Shown one piece after another: positions 32,088-35,496 of a DNA stretch of 35,496 nucleotides. The stretch's first letter is position 1; each line of letters opens with the position of its first letter. The stretch spans positions 1-35,496 of the forward strand of contig JAMDDV010000008.1 in the NCBI GenBank assembly GCA_023488455.1. The letters run 5' to 3'. Both the position numbers and the translations under genes were made by a program. The notes beneath the pieces are model-generated. The model was not told the origin of the DNA and ran no database searches. It saw only the letters and a list, made by a program, of their open reading frames with translations. The stretch is from Actinomycetota bacterium (lineage in GTDB: Bacteria > Actinomycetota > Humimicrobiia > Hakubellales > JAMDDV01).

Positions 32088-33857
32088 ATGGAAGAGCAAA
32101 AGAATAATTTAAATACATTTTGGGGTAAATTAATCATCGAAGAACTTGTAAGAAATGGAATAGATTATTTTTGTATATCTCCAGGCTCAAGATCAACTCC
32201 ATTAACTGCTTCCGCAGCATTAAACCCTAAAGCAAAAATAATAATGATTTATGATGAGAGAAGCAGTGGTTATCATGCGCTGGGCTATGCCAAGTATAAA
32301 AGTATTCCTGCTGTTGTGATAACCACTTCAGGAACTGCCGTAGCAAACTTGTATCCCTCAGTAATAGAAGCCGGTAACAGCAATATCCCGATTATTATAC
32401 TTACTGCCGACAGGCCTCCCGAATTGCAGGAGGTAAATGCCAATCAAACCATAGACCAGGATAAGATTTTCGGGAAATACACAAAGTGGTTTTTTAACCT
32501 ACCCTGTCCTGATTTAAACATAAAACCGGAATTTATACTAGATACCATAAATTATGCTATATATCAGAGTCTAAAAAATCCACAGGGACCTGTACATATA
32601 AATTGCCAGTTCAGAAAACCCCTAGAGCCAGGTAAAATAAATATAGACCATGATTACACCAAAAATATTAAAAGATGGCAGCTATCAAACAGTCCATATA
32701 CTTGCTTTTCCTCAAATATCAGCTTGGGAGAAGATTTCTATAATGATAATTTTATAACAAAATCATTGGAGATCATTAATTCTGCGAATAAAGGTCTTAT
32801 TTCCATTGGGGCCCTGGATTCCACCAAGCAGGCCGAGAGTGTTTTAAAAGTTGTCCAAAAATTAAATTGGCCAGTATATGCTGATATAACCTCTCATCTG
32901 AGATTAACCAGGTGCGGGTCCAATATGATCAGGCATTTTGATCAGGAAATATTATCGGAAAGATTTAATCAGAAAGCTGCTCCTGACACAGTTTTACATT
33001 TCGGGAGCAGGATAACATCCAAAAGATTTGGGCAGTTCATGGACCAGAACCGTCCCAGAAATTTTATTGTTGTAAATGAAAACAATAAAAGAGGCGACCC
33101 TTCAGAGGGTATAACTTCATATATTTACTCAGACATAGCACTTTTTTGCGAAATTATTTTAAGAAATATTGAAGGCTTAAAAAGTAATGATTTTAAGGAA
33201 TTTTATGATCTAAAAAATGGGAAAATACAGACCATAATTGAGAAAAATGCAAGTGAATCTGAAAAAATAAGCGAGGTTTTTATTGCCAGGTACATTTCAA
33301 AAAAAATCCCAGATAACACCTCCCTCTTTCTTTCCAGCAGCATGCCCATAAGAGACATGGACCTATATGGTGTAAGTGGAAGAAAAAACATAACAGTAGG
33401 TGCTAACCGGGGTGCAAGTGGAATAGATGGAATTCTATCTACCGCAACTGGCTATGCACATGGAGGCAATTATCCCTGTACTGTTCTAATTGGTGACCAG
33501 GCTTTCATTCATGACTTAAATTCCCTGTCTCTTTTTAGATCCCTTGAAGTACCAGTTATAGTAATTTTGATTAATAATCATGGAGGGGGGATTTTTCACT
33601 TTTTGCCTATTTCCAATTATATGGAAATTTTCGAAAAATATTTTGTAGTGCCCCATGATTTTTCCTTCAAAGGGGTTTGCTCCTCTTTTGGCCTGGAATA
33701 CTATTTCAGCCAGGACAAAGCCTCATTCATGGCATATTATGATAAATTATTGGAGATCGGAAAATCCGGAGTATTGGAAGTAAATACCGACCGTCATTAT
33801 AATATCTGGTTGAGGAAAAAAATAAAAGTAGAGATTTTAAGCATTCTGGAGAAATAA
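32088..33857 (+). CDS. menD: SEPHCHC synthase (2-succinyl-5-enolpyruvyl-6-hydroxy-3-cyclohexene-1-carboxylate synthase)
   Basis: A 589-residue ThDP enzyme that joins isochorismate and 2-oxoglutarate. The N-terminal ISPGSRSTPLTASAA and YDERSSGYHALGYAK (with the catalytic Glu) and the C-terminal GDQAFIHDLNSL and INNHGGGIFHFLP (ThDP/Mg2+ site) are all present. Length is typical. It follows menF after 15 nt. Confidence 0.96.
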   Translation: MEEQKNNLNTFWGKLIIEELVRNGIDYFCISPGSRSTPLTASAALNPKAKIIMIYDERSSGYHALGYAKYKSIPAVVITTSGTAVANLYPSVIEAGNSNIPIIILTADRPPELQEVNANQTIDQDKIFGKYTKWFFNLPCPDLNIKPEFILDTINYAIYQSLKNPQGPVHINCQFRKPLEPGKINIDHDYTKNIKRWQLSNSPYTCFSSNISLGEDFYNDNFITKSLEIINSANKGLISIGALDSTKQAESVLKVVQKLNWPVYADITSHLRLTRCGSNMIRHFDQEILSERFNQKAAPDTVLHFGSRITSKRFGQFMDQNRPRNFIVVNENNKRGDPSEGITSYIYSDIALFCEIILRNIEGLKSNDFKEFYDLKNGKIQTIIEKNASESEKISEVFIARYISKKIPDNTSLFLSSSMPIRDMDLYGVSGRKNITVGANRGASGIDGILSTATGYAHGGNYPCTVLIGDQAFIHDLNSLSLFRSLEVPVIVILINNHGGGIFHFLPISNYMEIFEKYFVVPHDFSFKGVCSSFGLEYYFSQDKASFMAYYDKLLEIGKSGVLEVNTDRHYNIWLRKKIKVEILSILEK

Positions 33858-33892
33858 TTTTGCCAAATCAAGCTTAGTTGGGAAGGCTATCT

Positions 33893-34717
33893 ATGGGAAA
33901 AATAAATTGGGAAAAAGCGTTGGATTTTAAAGATATAAAATATGAAAAATATGAAGGTATAGCCAAAATAACCATAAACCGTCCCCAGGTTAGAAATGCA
34001 TTCAGACCACTTACTGTAATGGAAATGTCAAAAGCATTAACTGATGCGACCATGGATAAAAACATTGGGGCGATCATCTTTACAGGGGAAGGCAAAGAAG
34101 CTTTTTGTTCTGGCGGAGACCAGAAAATAAGGGGTGATGCAGGTTACAGGGATGAAGAAGGGCTCGAAAGTCTTAATGTGCTGGAACTTCAGATGCAGAT
34201 CAGGCGTTGCCCAAAACCGGTTATAGCGATGGTTGCTGGCTATGCTATAGGAGGAGGCAATGTCCTACAACTGGTATGTGATTTAACCATAGCTGCTGAT
34301 AATGCTGTTTTTGGTCAAACCGGACCCATGGTGGGCTCTTTTGATGGTGGTTTCGGAGCAGGCTATCTAGCAAGGATTGTTGGCCAAAAAAAAGCTAGGG
34401 AAATCTGGTTTTTATGCCGCAAATATAATGCAGAAGAAGCATTAAGAATGGGATTAGTAAATATTGTGGTGCCACTTGAAAAATTGGAAGAAGAAACCAT
34501 AAAATGGTGCAGGGAAATCCTGGGAAAATCACCTACTGCCATACAATGCTTAAAGGCAGCCCTTAATGCAGACTGTGATGGTCAGGCGGGGCTCCAGGAA
34601 CTGGCTGGATGCGCTACCATGTTATTTTACAAGACCCCAGAGGCACAAGAAGGCCGGAATGCTTTTATGGAAAAAAGAGAACCTGATTTTAAAAAAATCG
34701 TTAAAGACGACCAGTAG
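33893..34717 (+). CDS. menB: 1,4-dihydroxy-2-naphthoyl-CoA synthase
   Basis: A 274-residue crotonase-fold enzyme. I use ATG 33893 because GGGAAGG lies six bases upstream; the TTG at 33878 would put that site inside the gene. [30 protein letters not shown] and the C-terminal [16 protein letters not shown] are close to the well-studied MenB. FDGG is the pattern of bicarbonate-dependent members. It closes the second ring of the naphthoquinone. MenE and MenC, which supply its substrate, are not in the window. Confidence 0.96.
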   Translation: MGKINWEKALDFKDIKYEKYEGIAKITINRPQVRNAFRPLTVMEMSKALTDATMDKNIGAIIFTGEGKEAFCSGGDQKIRGDAGYRDEEGLESLNVLELQMQIRRCPKPVIAMVAGYAIGGGNVLQLVCDLTIAADNAVFGQTGPMVGSFDGGFGAGYLARIVGQKKAREIWFLCRKYNAEEALRMGLVNIVVPLEKLEEETIKWCREILGKSPTAIQCLKAALNADCDGQAGLQELAGCATMLFYKTPEAQEGRNAFMEKREPDFKKIVKDDQ

Positions 34718-34733
34718 TAGCCATTCATAAAAA

Positions 34734-35496
34734 ATGAAAACAAAATCTAAGATCAGTATCTGGTTTATGGCTATCAGGCCCAAAACGCTTCCGGCAGCAG
34801 CAGCTCCGGTAATTATAGGAACTGCCATGGCCTTTTCGGAAGAAAAAATAAATATACTTGTATTTTCACTAACACTATTAGCAGCTCTTTTAATTCAAGT
34901 GGGAACAAATTTGGCAAATGATTATTTTGATTTTATAAAAGGCACTGACAACCGAGAAAGGGTTGGCCCTATCAGAGTAACCCAGTCAGGACTGCTGTCA
35001 AAAAAAGAAGTCAAAATATCTTTTATTTTGATTTTTGCCCTTGCTGTAGCATGTGGCATATTCCTGACATTTAGAGGAGGCATCCCCATACTATTTATAG
35101 GTATGCTGGCCATAATTTGCGGTATTTTTTACACTGCTGGCCCTTTCCCCCTGGGTTATATTGGCCTAGCAGATATTTTTGTATTAATTTTTTTTGGGCC
35201 AGTAGCTGTAGGAGGGACTTTTTACCTGCAGACTTTAAACATAAACTCGAATGTAATAATTGCTGGTATTGCACCCGGGCTGTTATCAGTTGCAATTATT
35301 ACCGCTAATAACCTCAGGGATATTGAAACAGACAGAAAGAGTGGTAAAAAAACCCTGGTTGTGCGTTTTGGCTATAAATTTGGCGTTCTTGAATATTATT
35401 TTTGTATTATATTCTCATTGCTGATTCCGGTGATCCTGGTTCTGCTCACCAGAGATAACCTGCTCTCTTTAATTTCTCTTTTAGCTATCTTTCCCG
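34734..35496 (+). CDS. menA: 1,4-dihydroxy-2-naphthoate prenyltransferase (partial, runs off the right edge)
   Basis: 254 codons are visible from ATG 34734, 16 nt after menB, with no stop before the edge. It is a UbiA-family membrane enzyme: WFMAIRPKTLPAAAAPVIIG at the start, the prenyl-diphosphate motif NLANDYFDFIKGTDN near 62-76, and the second Asp motif NNLRDIETDRKSGKKT near 190-205. Several membrane helices are visible. It attaches the polyprenyl tail in menaquinone synthesis. Confidence 0.93.
   Translation, partial: MKTKSKISIWFMAIRPKTLPAAAAPVIIGTAMAFSEEKINILVFSLTLLAALLIQVGTNLANDYFDFIKGTDNRERVGPIRVTQSGLLSKKEVKISFILIFALAVACGIFLTFRGGIPILFIGMLAIICGIFYTAGPFPLGYIGLADIFVLIFFGPVAVGGTFYLQTLNINSNVIIAGIAPGLLSVAIITANNLRDIETDRKSGKKTLVVRFGYKFGVLEYYFCIIFSLLIPVILVLLTRDNLLSLISLLAIFP

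Noticed and set aside
1..35496. CRISPR arrays, tRNA and rRNA genes
   Set aside because: No regularly spaced short repeats, and no tRNA-like or rRNA-like sequence seen in the intergenic regions read on both strands; a covariance scan was not possible here.

Overview
The window looks like DNA from an anaerobic, respiring bacterium that makes its own cobalamin, makes heme by the siroheme (Ahb) route and makes menaquinone. No rRNA or other taxonomic marker is present. Gene style (CbiD/CbiG/CbiX anaerobic B12 enzymes, AhbA/B/C/D, many gene fusions) fits a deep-branching anaerobic lineage such as Chloroflexota or a similar phylum, but I cannot fix the taxon.

Region 1 (1-6211, + strand, AT-rich): the 3' end of a sugar-type ABC ATPase, a 23-bp inverted-repeat element, then a catabolic cluster of two HpcH/HpaI aldolases, two Ldh2-type dehydrogenases, an amidohydrolase and an SDR. 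The order is aldolase-Ldh2-amidohydrolase-Ldh2-aldolase-SDR, which suggests breakdown of a sugar acid or similar hydroxy-acid.

Region 2 (6212-7377, + strand): a broken stretch. A triosephosphate-isomerase fragment lies directly against the last ~30 codons of a metal ABC transporter ATPase, followed by an intact ZnuB-type permease.

Region 3 (7358-9243, - strand): the most interesting part. A cobalamin riboswitch with its own promoter and an intrinsic terminator precedes a 37-codon peptide gene and a radical SAM/SPASM enzyme. This is a probable peptide-modification (RiPP-like) pair under direct B12 control.

Region 4 (9259-29483, - strand): one tightly packed tetrapyrrole operon with many start/stop overlaps. 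In transcription order: cbiX-cbiC, cbiM, cbiN-like, cbiQ, cbiO, cbiD, cbiET, cbiL, cbiF, cbiG-cbiH, cobO, cobB, ahbC, ahbD, ahbA-ahbB, sirC, hemA, hemC, cobA-hemD, hemB. It covers glutamyl-tRNA to uroporphyrinogen III, sirohydrochlorin, cobyrinate a,c-diamide and heme. A winged-helix regulator gene (29597-30388) sits just upstream, and a 16-bp-arm dyad covers the putative operon promoter. No B12 box is seen there; the only riboswitch in the window serves the peptide cassette.

Region 5 (30684-35496, + strand, AT-rich): menF-menD-menB-menA, running off the right edge. Heme and menaquinone together point to an anaerobic respiratory chain; B12 may serve corrinoid enzymes elsewhere in the genome.
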